Shown piece after piece: positions 54,231 through 62,799 of a stretch of DNA of 64,000 nucleotides. Each line of letters opens with the position of its first letter. Positions within the stretch are counted from its first letter, which is position 1. Under the pieces are notes generated by a model. It ran no database searches. It was not told the DNA's origin and worked only from the letters and a program-made list of their open reading frames with translations. The DNA is from Paramagnetospirillum marisnigri (GTDB taxonomy: Bacteria > Pseudomonadota > Alphaproteobacteria > Rhodospirillales > Magnetospirillaceae), in NCBI RefSeq assembly GCF_001650715.1, contig NZ_LWQT01000077.1, forward strand, positions 1-64,000. The letters run 5' to 3'. A program made the translations under genes and the position numbers.

Positions 54231-54294
54231 CGCTGAATGCAGACCGGACCCCTTCGGGAATCCGGCCCACACACTTGACCGAGAGGATTTCGCC

Positions 54295-56880
54295 GTGCTT
54301 GAAGCCTATCGCCAGCATGTCGCCGAGCGTGCCGCGCTCGGGATTCCGCCCCTGCCGCTGTCGGCGGCCCAGACCGAGCAACTGGTCGGCCTGCTGCGGA
54401 ACCCGCCCAAGGGGGAGGAACAGACCCTCGTCGAGCTGATCACCTATCGCGTCCCGGCCGGCGTCGATGACGCGGCCAAGATCAAGGCCGATTTCCTGGA
54501 CAAGGTGGCCAAGGGCACCGAGACCTGTTCGCTGATCTCGCGCGAGAAGGCGGCCGAGCTGCTGGGCACCATGCTGGGCGGCTTCAACGTCAAGCCGCTG
54601 ATCGAGCTGCTGGCCGATGCCAAGGTCGGCACCGTCGCCGCCGAGGGCCTGAAGAAGACCCTGCTGGTGTTCGACTTCTTCCATGACGTCAAGGACCTGG
54701 CCGACAAGGGCAACGCCAACGCCAAGGCGGTGATCCAGTCCTGGGCCGATGCCGAGTGGTTCACCTCGCGCCCGGCGGTGCCGGAAAGCCTGACCGTCAC
54801 CATCTTCAAGGTGACCGGCGAGACCAACACCGACGACCTGTCGCCCGCTCCTGACGCCTGGAGCCGCCCCGACATCCCGCTGCACGCGCTCGCCATGCTG
54901 AAGAATCCCCGCCCCGGCATCGAGGCGGACGAACCCGGCCAGCGTGGCCCGCTGAAGCAGCTGGAAGCCCTGGCCAAGAAGGGCCATCTGGTGGCCTATG
55001 TGGGCGACGTGGTCGGCACCGGCTCTTCGCGCAAATCCGCCACCAATTCGGTGCTGTGGTTCACCGGCGAGGACATCCCCTTCGTGCCGAACAAGCGCTT
55101 CGGCGGCGTCTGCCTGGGCACCAAGATCGCCCCGATCTTCTACAACACCATGGAAGACGCGGGCGCGCTGCCCATCGAGCTGGACGTCAACCAGATGAAC
55201 ATGGGCGACGTGGTCGAGCTGCGTCCCTATGACGGCAAGGCGCTGAAGGACGGCAAGGTCATCGCCGAATTCACCGTCAAGTCCGAGGTGATCTTCGACG
55301 AAGTGCGCGCCGGCGGCCGCATTCCGCTGATCATCGGCCGCGGCCTGACCGCCAAGGCCCGCGAGGCCCTCGGCCTGCCGGTCTCGACCCTGTTCCGCCT
55401 GCCCGCCGTGCCCAAGGATACCGGCAAGGGCTTCTCGCTCGCCCAGAAGATGGTCGGCCGCGCCTGTGGCCTGCCCGAGGGCAAGGGCATGCGCCCCGGC
55501 ACCTATTGCGAGCCCAAGATGACCACCGTGGGCAGCCAGGACACCACCGGCCCCATGACCCGCGACGAGTTGAAGGATCTGGCCTGCCTCGGCTTCTCCG
55601 CCGATATGGTGATGCAGTCCTTCTGCCACACCGCCGCCTATCCGAAGCTGGTGGACGTCAAGACCCACCGCGAGCTGCCGGGCTTCATCTCCACCCGTGG
55701 CGGCGTCGCGCTGCGTCCCGGCGACGGCGTCATCCACTCCTGGCTGAACCGCCTGCTGCTGCCCGACACCGTGGGCACCGGCGGCGACTCCCACACCCGC
55801 TTCCCCATCGGCATCTCCTTCCCGGCCGGTTCCGGTCTGGTGGCCTTCGCCGCCGCCACCGGCGTCATGCCGCTGGACATGCCGGAATCGGTGCTGGTGC
55901 GCTTCAAGGGCAAGATGCAGCCCGGCGTCACGCTGCGTGACCTGGTCAACGCCATCCCCCTCTACGCCATCCGCGCCGGTCTGCTGACCGTGGAGAAGAA
56001 GGGCAAGAAGAACGTCTTCTCCGGCCGCATCCTGGAAATCGAAGGCCTGCCCGACCTCAAGGTGGAACAGGCGTTCGAACTGTCCGACGCCGCCGCCGAG
56101 CGTTCGGCCGCCGCCTGCTCGGTGCACCTGGATAAGGCGCCGATCATCGAGTACATGACCTCGAACATCACCCTGATGAAGTGGATGATCGCCAACGGCT
56201 ATCAGGATGCCCGCACGCTGGGCCGCCGCATCAAGGCCATGGAGGCCTGGATCGCCGATCCCAAGCTGCTGGCCCCCGACGCCGATGCCGAATACGCCGC
56301 CGTGATCGAGATCGATCTGGCCGACGTCAAGGAACCCATCGTCGCCTGCCCCAATGACCCCGACGACGTCAAGCTGCTGTCCGAAGTGGCCGGGGCCAAG
56401 ATCGACGAGGTCTTCATCGGCTCGTGCATGACCAATATCGGCCACTTCCGCGCCGCCGGTAAGGTGCTGGAAGGCAAGTCCGACATCCCGACCCGCCTGT
56501 GGATCGCGCCGCCCACCAAGATGGACGCCATGATCCTCAACGAGGAAGGCTACTACTCGGTGCTGGGCAAGTCAGGCGCCCGCATGGAAATGCCCGGCTG
56601 CAGCTTGTGCATGGGCAATCAGGCGCAGATCCGCAAGGGGTCTACCGCCATGTCCACCTCCACCCGCAACTTCCCTAACCGTCTGGGTATCGACACCAAC
56701 GTCTATCTCGGCTCCGCCGAGCTGGCCGCCGTCTGCGCCCTGATGGGCAAGATCCCCACCGTCGCCGAGTATCTGGAGCAGGTGAACGTGGTCAACGCCA
56801 AGGCCGCCGACATCTATCGCTACATGAACTTCGACCAGATCGCCGAATTCCGCGATCAGGCCGCCACCGTGACGGTCTGA
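54295..56880 (+). CDS. acnB: aconitate hydratase B
   Basis: This 861-residue protein is AcnB, with the swivel domain at the N-terminus (unlike AcnA) and iron-sulfur ligands in GSCMTNIG and in [11 protein letters not shown]. The length matches E. coli AcnB (865). It turns citrate to isocitrate in the TCA cycle. It starts at GTG, preceded by a long structured leader. A strong terminator follows. Confidence 0.94.
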   Translation: MLEAYRQHVAERAALGIPPLPLSAAQTEQLVGLLRNPPKGEEQTLVELITYRVPAGVDDAAKIKADFLDKVAKGTETCSLISREKAAELLGTMLGGFNVKPLIELLADAKVGTVAAEGLKKTLLVFDFFHDVKDLADKGNANAKAVIQSWADAEWFTSRPAVPESLTVTIFKVTGETNTDDLSPAPDAWSRPDIPLHALAMLKNPRPGIEADEPGQRGPLKQLEALAKKGHLVAYVGDVVGTGSSRKSATNSVLWFTGEDIPFVPNKRFGGVCLGTKIAPIFYNTMEDAGALPIELDVNQMNMGDVVELRPYDGKALKDGKVIAEFTVKSEVIFDEVRAGGRIPLIIGRGLTAKAREALGLPVSTLFRLPAVPKDTGKGFSLAQKMVGRACGLPEGKGMRPGTYCEPKMTTVGSQDTTGPMTRDELKDLACLGFSADMVMQSFCHTAAYPKLVDVKTHRELPGFISTRGGVALRPGDGVIHSWLNRLLLPDTVGTGGDSHTRFPIGISFPAGSGLVAFAAATGVMPLDMPESVLVRFKGKMQPGVTLRDLVNAIPLYAIRAGLLTVEKKGKKNVFSGRILEIEGLPDLKVEQAFELSDAAAERSAAACSVHLDKAPIIEYMTSNITLMKWMIANGYQDARTLGRRIKAMEAWIADPKLLAPDADAEYAAVIEIDLADVKEPIVACPNDPDDVKLLSEVAGAKIDEVFIGSCMTNIGHFRAAGKVLEGKSDIPTRLWIAPPTKMDAMILNEEGYYSVLGKSGARMEMPGCSLCMGNQAQIRKGSTAMSTSTRNFPNRLGIDTNVYLGSAELAAVCALMGKIPTVAEYLEQVNVVNAKAADIYRYMNFDQIAEFRDQAATVTV

Positions 56881-56904
56881 TCCCGGACCGAGGGTCTATC
56901 GACC

Positions 56905-56933
56905 AAGCCCACCCCCTCGGGGGTGGGCTTTTT
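56905..56933 (+). terminator. rho-independent terminator of acnB
   Basis: AAGCCCACCCCC pairs exactly with GGGGGTGGGCTT around TC, with T's running on from the stem. It lies 24 bases after the acnB stop. Confidence 0.92.
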
Positions 56934-56961
56934 CGTCGCGGATGCCATGCCCTCTGCCATC

Positions 56962-56991
56962 TTTAAATTCATCCAATCCGCATGTTATGAT
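56962..56991 (+). promoter_or_regulatory. candidate promoter of the double hemerythrin gene
   Basis: TTTAAA and TATGAT are separated by 18 bp in an AT-rich stretch 25-50 bp before the start. It is close to the housekeeping pattern; no start-site evidence exists. Confidence 0.35.
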
Positions 56992-57014
56992 ATGGAGTCT
57001 AATGGGGAAGCAGC

Positions 57015-57794
57015 ATGACGGCACCCAGGGCCATGCCCAACAGCGGCAATCAGCTGATTGATCGCCAGCACCGGGCCATCAGCGAGATCATCGCCCGCGC
57101 CGCCGAGAGCGTGCGCAATGGCGGCGAGGGCTTCACCGACGCGGTGTTGAACTTCTACGACGCCTTGGCGGCCCATTTCGCCCTGGAAGGCGTCATCTTC
57201 CGGGGCGCCGGCTTCGATGCCGCCGACGAGCACGACAAGGCCCATGCCGCCATTCTGGATCGGGTACGCGCCATCATCGATGCCCAGGATGTCACCCAGG
57301 GCACGTCGGTGCGCCATGCCGCCATCGACGAGCTGGAGCAGATTCTCTACGACCATGAACTGCTGGAAGACTCCGCCTATTGGGAAGCGGTGCGGTTCGA
57401 CCCCGACGAACAGGCGGTGGTATGGGATCCGGAGCTGGAAACCGGGATCGACTGGATCGACGAACAGCACCGCCACCTGGCCGCCATCATCAATCAACTG
57501 GCCCTGGCCGCCCGGGCCGGTGACGGCGAGGCGCTGTCCGAGTTGGCCGATCGCTTCCTGCGCCATGCCCGCCAGCACTTCGCCGCCGAGGAACGTTATC
57601 TGATCGCCCAGGGCATTCCTGTTTCCACCCATCGGGCCGAGCATCGACGCCTGCTCGGTGAATTGGATCGCATGATGGCGGGCAGCGAGTCATCAGCCAT
57701 GGCCGATCATTACCTGCGCTACTGGATCTTCGACCACATCCGAACCACCGACATGGCGGATTTCGGACCGGTCAGTCCCGATCGTGCAGACTGA
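57015..57794 (+). CDS. tandem-domain hemerythrin protein
   Basis: This 259-residue protein holds two hemerythrin domains. The first has RQHRA, AHFALE, DEHDKAH and YDHELLED; the second has EQHRHL, ARQHFAAEE, THRAEHRR and FDHIRTTD. Both keep the His/Glu/Asp diiron ligands by inspection. A two-domain form is unusual; it may bind O2 at two sites or serve in sensing. GGGGA lies about nine bases before the ATG. Its 3' end overlaps the convergent methyltransferase gene by 23 bp. Confidence 0.82.
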   Translation: MTAPRAMPNSGNQLIDRQHRAISEIIARAAESVRNGGEGFTDAVLNFYDALAAHFALEGVIFRGAGFDAADEHDKAHAAILDRVRAIIDAQDVTQGTSVRHAAIDELEQILYDHELLEDSAYWEAVRFDPDEQAVVWDPELETGIDWIDEQHRHLAAIINQLALAARAGDGEALSELADRFLRHARQHFAAEERYLIAQGIPVSTHRAEHRRLLGELDRMMAGSESSAMADHYLRYWIFDHIRTTDMADFGPVSPDRAD

Positions 57795-58545
57795 CGCGCG
57801 AGAAGCCTTCCGCCACCGGCAGATAGGAGCGGCGCCGTGACTTGGCGTCGCGCAGCGCGCTGCCCGCATAGATCTGCTTGGCCGCCTCGACCATGAGGAC
57901 CCCGCCGAAGGTTTCGAACCAGCGCGAGCCGATTTCCTCCATGGCCGAGGCCGAACGCAGCAGCATGCGCGAGGTGGTCGGCGGCAGGAACAGCGCCGAA
58001 GCGCGCGCCACCGGGGTGAACATGTTGTCGCGCAACAACCGGTCCAACTGGCCCTTGGTATAGGGACGGCCATTGCCGAAAGGGGTGCGTTCCAGCCTGG
58101 CCCAGATGCCGCGCCGGTTAGGCACCACCACCAGCAGCCGTCCGCCATCGGCCAGCACCCGCCAGGCTTCCCGCATCATGGCGCGAACCTGTTCGGTGGA
58201 TTCCAGGGCATGGACCAGCAGCAGGCGGTCGATGGAGCGATCGGGTAGCGGCAAATCGGTCTCGTCGGCCAGCGCGGTCAGGCCCGGCCCCTCGGCGGGC
58301 CAGGGCAGCACTCCCTGGCTGGCGGGCATCACCGCGATCACCCGTTCCGCCTCGCCGAGATAGGGCCGCAGATAGGGCGTGGCGAATCCCAGCCCCAGCA
58401 CCCGCAGCCCCGACAGATCGGGCCACAACTGGCGCAGGCGACGGCGGATGAGCCGTTGCGCCACCTGACCCAGGCTGGCGGAATAGAAGTCGCGGAGATC
58501 GACCACGTCGGTCCACATGGCCGGATAGGCGAGATCGCGATTCAC
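57772..58545 (-). CDS. class I SAM-dependent methyltransferase
   Basis: This 257-residue protein has a SAM-binding motif of the type VLGLGFATPYL and a following ADETDLPLPDRSIDRLLLVHALE, as in methyltransferase type 11 proteins. It starts at a GTG with GGAG seven bases upstream; this choice is supported by the loss of family-like sequence before it. It is divergent from gloB, a common pairing in alphaproteobacteria as I recall. Substrate unknown. Confidence 0.78.
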   Translation of the reverse strand: MNRDLAYPAMWTDVVDLRDFYSASLGQVAQRLIRRRLRQLWPDLSGLRVLGLGFATPYLRPYLGEAERVIAVMPASQGVLPWPAEGPGLTALADETDLPLPDRSIDRLLLVHALESTEQVRAMMREAWRVLADGGRLLVVVPNRRGIWARLERTPFGNGRPYTKGQLDRLLRDNMFTPVARASALFLPPTTSRMLLRSASAMEEIGSRWFETFGGVLMVEAAKQIYAGSALRDAKSRRRSYLPVAEGFSRVSLHDRD

Positions 58546-58633
58546 GGGGGGGCTCCTGCGGTTCCTGCCAGAAGAATAGGCGGAACCGAAGATTGGCGCT
58601 ACACTCCGCGCAATCCAACGCCGCGAGGCCGCC

Positions 58634-59407
58634 ATGGCTAAGATCGTCGTCGAGCAGATTCCCGTCCTGTCGGACAATTACATCACCCTGGCGCACGAGC
58701 CCGTCAGCGGTGCCACCGCCGCCGTGGACCCGGCGGTGGCCGAACCGGTGCTGGAGCATCTGGCGGCCAGGGGCTGGACCCTGTCCCATATCCTCAACAC
58801 CCATCACCACGGCGACCATACCGGCGGTAATCTGGAGCTGATCCGCCGCACCGGCTGCACGGTGGTGGGCGCCGCCCGGGATTCCGAGCGCATCCCCGGC
58901 ATCTCCATGGAGGTGGGCGAAGGCGATACCTTCCTGCTGGGGGGCGCCGCCGTCATGGTGCTGGAAACCCCCGGCCACACCTCCGGCCACACCGCTTACT
59001 GGTTCCCCGACGCCCATGTGGTCTTCGCCGGAGACTGCCTGTTCTCGCTGGGCTGCGGCCGACTGTTCGAGGGCAGCGCCGAGGAGATGTGGGCCTCGCT
59101 GAAGAAGCTGCGCGACCTGCCCCCAAACACCCAGGTCTATTGCGCCCACGAATACACCGCCTCCAATGGCCGCTTCGCCAAGCTGGTGGAGCGCGACAAC
59201 CAGGCCCTGGCCACCCGTCTGGAGCAGGTGGAGAAGCTGCGGGCCAAGGGCCTGCCCACCATTCCCACCACCATCGCCGAGGAACGCGCCACCAACCCCT
59301 TCCTGCGGGCCGACACCGCCGCCGTCGCCAAGGCGGTGGGCATGGAGCCCGGCACCGACCCCGCCCGGGTCTTCGCCGAACTGCGCCGCCGCAAGGACGC
59401 GTTCTAG
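58634..59407 (+). CDS. gloB: hydroxyacylglutathione hydrolase (glyoxalase II)
   Basis: This 257-residue metallo-beta-lactamase-fold enzyme has the dimetal motif THHHGDH at residues 56-62 and further ligands in ETPGHTSGH and FAGDCLF. It cleaves S-lactoylglutathione in methylglyoxal detoxification. It lies divergent from the methyltransferase gene. Full length. Confidence 0.92.
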   Translation: MAKIVVEQIPVLSDNYITLAHEPVSGATAAVDPAVAEPVLEHLAARGWTLSHILNTHHHGDHTGGNLELIRRTGCTVVGAARDSERIPGISMEVGEGDTFLLGGAAVMVLETPGHTSGHTAYWFPDAHVVFAGDCLFSLGCGRLFEGSAEEMWASLKKLRDLPPNTQVYCAHEYTASNGRFAKLVERDNQALATRLEQVEKLRAKGLPTIPTTIAEERATNPFLRADTAAVAKAVGMEPGTDPARVFAELRRRKDAF

Positions 59408-59441
59408 AGTCTGTCCGGCTTAGGTGAAAACGTCCTCTCAC

Positions 59442-59523
59442 CTCGTCATGGCCGGCTCCCGGATCAAGTCCGGGGGTGATCCGGCCATCCATGGATCCTC
59501 GGGTCGAGCCCGAGGGTGACGAG
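59442..59523. repeat. REP-like composite palindrome after gloB
   Basis: Outer arms CTCGTCA (59442) and TGACGAG (59517) enclose inner hairpins ATGGCCGG/CCGGCCAT and CTCGGG/CCCGAG. It separates the convergent gloB and pdxY genes. Confidence 0.75.
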
Positions 59524-59556
59524 TGGGCATATAAAGTCCGCCAAGCTCGGACAGAG

Positions 59557-60411
59557 CTACATCGCCTCCGCCGGGAACAGCCGCGACGGGGTGACGATCT
59601 CGGCCTGGGCCGCCACCAGCGCCAGCTCGCGACGCCCCAGGGCGCGGGTGCGCGTCAACACCCCGAACACGCTGGACACCGCCAGCGACAGGGCCTCGGG
59701 CGCCTCGGTCCCCTTCAGCAGATGCCCCAGCAGCAAGGCCGACAGCAGGTCACCCGCCCCGTTGGGCGGATGGGGGAAGTCCAGGCGCGGCGTCGCCACC
59801 CTCCAGGCGCCGTCGGCGCTCACCGCCAGGCAGGCGATGGAGCCCTCGCCCGCCGTCAGGCTGCTGACCACCACCAGGCGTGGCCCCCTACCACCGGAGG
59901 AGGCCGGGGCCAGCAAGCGCCGCGCCGCCACCACCGCGCCGCCCAGATCGGCCACCGGCAAACCGGTCAGCAGCGACAGTTCGAAACGGTTGGGCGTCAC
60001 CACCTGGGCGGCGGGAATCAGCTTGTCGGCCAGGACGGCGGGAATGCCCGCCTTGACATAGAGGCCCGGCCCGTCGTCGCCCATCACCGGATCGCAGAGA
60101 TACAGCGCGCCGGGCGGCAGCGCGTCCAGGGCATCCAGCAGCACCACCCCGGCCGCCGCCTCGCCCAGATAGCCCGACAGCACGCCATCCAGCGCCGCCA
60201 GGGTCCCCACCCGGCGCAGGCCCTCGACCACATCGGCCAGATGGGGCGCGGCCATGGCCGCGCCTTTCCAGCCGCCATGGCCGGGATGGTTGGAGAACTG
60301 CACCGTATCCACCGGCCAGACGTCGAATCCCAGCCGCTGCAACGGAAACACCGCGGCGGAATTGCCCACATGGCCATAGGCGACGGCCGACTGGAAAGAA
60401 AGAATCTGCAT
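59557..60411 (-). CDS. pdxY: pyridoxal kinase
   Basis: This 284-residue ribokinase-fold enzyme starts MQILSFQSAVAYGHVGNSAAVFPLQRLGF, a PdxK/PdxY hallmark, and carries NGAGDLLSALLLGHLL with the catalytic Asp. It phosphorylates pyridoxal, supplying PLP, which the aminotransferase in this window needs. The ATG at 60411 gives normal length. Confidence 0.9.
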   Translation of the reverse strand: MQILSFQSAVAYGHVGNSAAVFPLQRLGFDVWPVDTVQFSNHPGHGGWKGAAMAAPHLADVVEGLRRVGTLAALDGVLSGYLGEAAAGVVLLDALDALPPGALYLCDPVMGDDGPGLYVKAGIPAVLADKLIPAAQVVTPNRFELSLLTGLPVADLGGAVVAARRLLAPASSGGRGPRLVVVSSLTAGEGSIACLAVSADGAWRVATPRLDFPHPPNGAGDLLSALLLGHLLKGTEAPEALSLAVSSVFGVLTRTRALGRRELALVAAQAEIVTPSRLFPAEAM

Positions 60412-60502
60412 GTCGCGCCCGGTATAGAGGATAGATTGTTGCGCTGCAACCGGGGCTTCGGTTAGTCTGCCCCGCCTTTTCCATCTTACGGGAGTATGCC
60501 CC

Positions 60503-61372
60503 ATGGCGACCACCGCGCGGCCGCGCCGCTCCGTCCTCTACATGCCCGGCTCCAATCCCCGCGCCCTCGACAAGGCCCGAACCCTGGCCGCCGACGGCCT
60601 GATCCTGGACCTCGAGGACGCCGTCGCCCCCGACGCCAAGGACACTGCCCGCGCCCAGGTGGTGGAAGCGGTCAAGGCGGGCGGCTATGGCCGCCGCGAG
60701 CTGCTGGTGCGGGTCAACGGCCTGTCGACGCCCTGGTTCCATGCCGATGTGGCCGCCGCCGCCCAGAGCGGCGCCGACGCCGTCCTGATCCCCAAGGTGG
60801 AAAGCGCCGACGCGGTGCGGCTGACCCAGGCCATCATGGAGGCCAATGGCGCCCCCGACACCATGGCCATCTGGTGCATGATGGAGACCCCCAAGGGCAT
60901 CCTGCGCGCCGAGGAGATCGCCACGTCGAGCCCGCGCATGGCCGGTTTCGTCATGGGCACCTCGGACCTCGCCAAGGACCTGCATTGCGCCCATACCCGC
61001 GAGCGGCTGCCCATGATCACCTCGCTGGGCCTGTGCCTGCTGGCCGCCCGCGCTCATGGGCTGGCGGCGCTGGACGGGGTCTATCTCGACCTAAACGACG
61101 ACGAGGGCTTCGAGTATTCCTGTCGCCAGGGCCTGGAACTGGGCTTCGACGGCAAGACCCTGATCCACCCCAAGACCATCGACGCCGCCAACCGGGTGTT
61201 CGCGCCCTCGGAAAAGGAGATCGAGTGGTCCAGGAAGATCATCGCCGCCCATGCCGAAGCCGCCGCCCAGGGCAAGGGCGTGGTGGTGGTCGATGGCAAG
61301 CTGATCGAGAACCTGCACGTGGAAAACGCCCGGCGCATCGTCGCCATGGCCGAACTGATCGCCGAGGGCTGA
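60503..61372 (+). CDS. CitE-like malyl-CoA lyase or (3S)-malyl-CoA thioesterase
   Basis: This 289-residue HpcH/HpaI aldolase-fold protein has RSVLYMPGSNPRALDKA, LILDLEDAV and DGKTLIHPKTI. Its length and start resemble the Rhodobacter Mcl2 (malyl-CoA thioesterase) more than Mcl1 (about 318 residues, which has an N-terminal extension). It lies upstream of the mesaconyl-CoA hydratase gene, so a role in the ethylmalonyl-CoA pathway is likely. The exact reaction, lyase or thioesterase, is not certain. Confidence 0.8.
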   Translation: MATTARPRRSVLYMPGSNPRALDKARTLAADGLILDLEDAVAPDAKDTARAQVVEAVKAGGYGRRELLVRVNGLSTPWFHADVAAAAQSGADAVLIPKVESADAVRLTQAIMEANGAPDTMAIWCMMETPKGILRAEEIATSSPRMAGFVMGTSDLAKDLHCAHTRERLPMITSLGLCLLAARAHGLAALDGVYLDLNDDEGFEYSCRQGLELGFDGKTLIHPKTIDAANRVFAPSEKEIEWSRKIIAAHAEAAAQGKGVVVVDGKLIENLHVENARRIVAMAELIAEG

Positions 61373-61376
61373 GGAA

Positions 61377-61400
61377 CCCTCTCCCGCAAGCGGGAGAGGG
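61377..61400. repeat. 24-bp palindrome, first copy
   Basis: CCCTCTCCCGC and GCGGGAGAGGG form a perfect 11-bp stem around AA. The identical 24-mer occurs at 61462-61485, and an 18-bp perfect palindrome lies between them (61419-61436). Confidence 0.9.
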
Positions 61401-61461
61401 TGGCGAATGAAATGAGCCGGGTGAGGGCCCTCACCCTCCCACCGCTTCACGGCGGGCCCCT

Positions 61462-61485
61462 CCCTCTCCCGCAAGCGGGAGAGGG
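61462..61485. repeat. 24-bp palindrome, second copy
   Basis: This is an exact copy of the element at 61377-61400, just before the ribosome site of the hydratase gene. With the palindrome GGGTGAGGGCCCTCACCC between the copies, the whole forms a composite unit of about 110 bp. Confidence 0.9.
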
Positions 61486-61505
61486 GAAGAAACAAGGAAT
61501 TGAGA

Positions 61506-62567
61506 ATGACCAAGACCAATGCCGGTAACTTCTTCGAGGATTTCCGCCTCGGCCAGGTGATCACCCACGCCACCCCGCGCACCGTGACCTCGGGCGACGT
61601 GGCGCTGTATACCGCGCTCTACGGCTCGCGCTTCGCCGTCAATTCCTCGGCCGAGTTCGCCAGGTCCATCGGCCTCGCGGCGAACGGCGCCGCCCCGGTG
61701 GACGACCTGCTGGCCTTCCATGTGGTGTTCGGCAAGACCGTGCCCGATATCAGCCTCAACGCCGTAGCCAATCTGGGCTATGCGGCGGGCCGCTTCGGCG
61801 CCCTGGTCTATCCCGGCGACACCCTGACCACGGTCTCCACCGTCATCGGCTTGAAGGAGAATTCCAACAAGCAGACCGGCGTGGTCTATGTGCGCTCCAC
61901 CGGCACCAACCAGAAGGGCGAGATGGTGGTGGAGTATGTGCGCTGGGTGATGGTGCGCAAACGCGACGTCAACGCGGTGGTGTCCGAGGAATCGGTCCCC
62001 GAGCTGCCCGGCTCGGTGGCCGCCGCCGACCTGATCATCCCGGCCGGTCTCGATCTCAAGGCCTATGACGGCACCCTCGCGGGCAGCCCGCATCGCTGGT
62101 GCGACTACGCCGTGGGCGAGAAGATCGACCATGTGGACGGCATGACCATCGAGGAAGCCGAGCACATGATGGCCACCCGCCTGTGGCAGAACACCGCCAA
62201 GGTGCATTTCAACCAGTATACCGAGGGCCAGGGCCGCTTCGGGCGGCGCCTGATCTATGGCGGCCACATCATTTCCCTGGCCCGCGCCCTGTCCTTCAAC
62301 GGCTTGGGCAACGCCTTCAAGCTGGTGGCCTTCAATGGCGGCCGCCACGCCAATCCCACCTTCGCGGGCGACACCATCCACGCCTGGTCGGAAGTGCTGG
62401 AAAAGATCGAGATCCCCGGCCGCTCCGATGTGGGGGCGCTGCGCCTGCGGCTGGTGGCCACCAAGAACCAGCCCTGCGCTGCCTTCCCCTTCAAGGCGGA
62501 GAACGGCAAGGATTTCGACGCCTCGGTGGTCCTCGACCTCGACACCACCGTACTGATGCCCCGCTGA
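61506..62567 (+). CDS. mch: mesaconyl-CoA hydratase
   Basis: This 353-residue protein has two MaoC-type hot-dog domains (a GRFGALVYPGDTL segment, then YGGHIISLARALSFNG), the layout of mesaconyl-CoA hydratase, which makes beta-methylmalyl-CoA in the ethylmalonyl-CoA pathway. The ATG at 61506 has AAGGA upstream. The upstream CitE-like gene acts next on this chain or close to it. Confidence 0.9.
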   Translation: MTKTNAGNFFEDFRLGQVITHATPRTVTSGDVALYTALYGSRFAVNSSAEFARSIGLAANGAAPVDDLLAFHVVFGKTVPDISLNAVANLGYAAGRFGALVYPGDTLTTVSTVIGLKENSNKQTGVVYVRSTGTNQKGEMVVEYVRWVMVRKRDVNAVVSEESVPELPGSVAAADLIIPAGLDLKAYDGTLAGSPHRWCDYAVGEKIDHVDGMTIEEAEHMMATRLWQNTAKVHFNQYTEGQGRFGRRLIYGGHIISLARALSFNGLGNAFKLVAFNGGRHANPTFAGDTIHAWSEVLEKIEIPGRSDVGALRLRLVATKNQPCAAFPFKAENGKDFDASVVLDLDTTVLMPR

Positions 62568-62572
62568 CGCCT

Positions 62573-62602
62573 CTCCCTCCCCCGCCTCGGCGGGGGAGGG
62601 AG
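62573..62602. repeat. GC-rich palindrome after mch
   Basis: CTCCCTCCCCCGCC and GGCGGGGGAGGGAG form a perfect 14-bp stem around TC. Similar ones are at 23648-23674 and 31733-31758. It may terminate mch transcription. Confidence 0.8.
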
Positions 62603-62664
62603 CCCGAGGGACCCGACGCTGGAGCGTAGCGACTGGCGCGTTGAGCGCCCGCGAGCCCATGCGA

Positions 62665-62713
62665 GCGAAAGCCAAGGGTTTCGGAGAAACCCGCCCGGCG
62701 CCTGAGGGACAAT
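62665..62713 (+). repeat. dispersed hairpin element, copy B
   Basis: Flank GCGAAAGCCAAG, stem GGTTTC, loop GGA, stem GAAACC, flank CGCCCGGCGCCTGAGGGAC followed by AAT. The flanks match copy A at 52324-52370 except for one base, while the stems differ entirely but still pair. It lies upstream of the exporter gene. Confidence 0.75.
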
Positions 62714-62799
62714 GGGCCCTTGCCCACACTCCCGCCATTGGCCGGGGCGATCCGCCGTGCTATGGTCCGCCGCACGCGTGAGCCGCAACGGTCAGGCCC

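Larger units (their letters stand above)
53739..54294. other. 556-bp intergenic region before acnB
   Basis: This stretch between the divergent ccmA and acnB genes holds no convincing gene. It contains a paired REP-like palindrome (53832-53854 and 53897-53919), an inverted repeat near 54204 and a small CG-rich hairpin at about 54243-54265 close to the acnB start. The 5' leader of acnB is therefore long and structured. Reading frames through it look like shadows. Confidence 0.6.

Noticed and set aside
54130-56445. 771-codon frame antisense to acnB
   Set aside because: It is the GC-rich reverse frame of acnB, with no recognisable domain.
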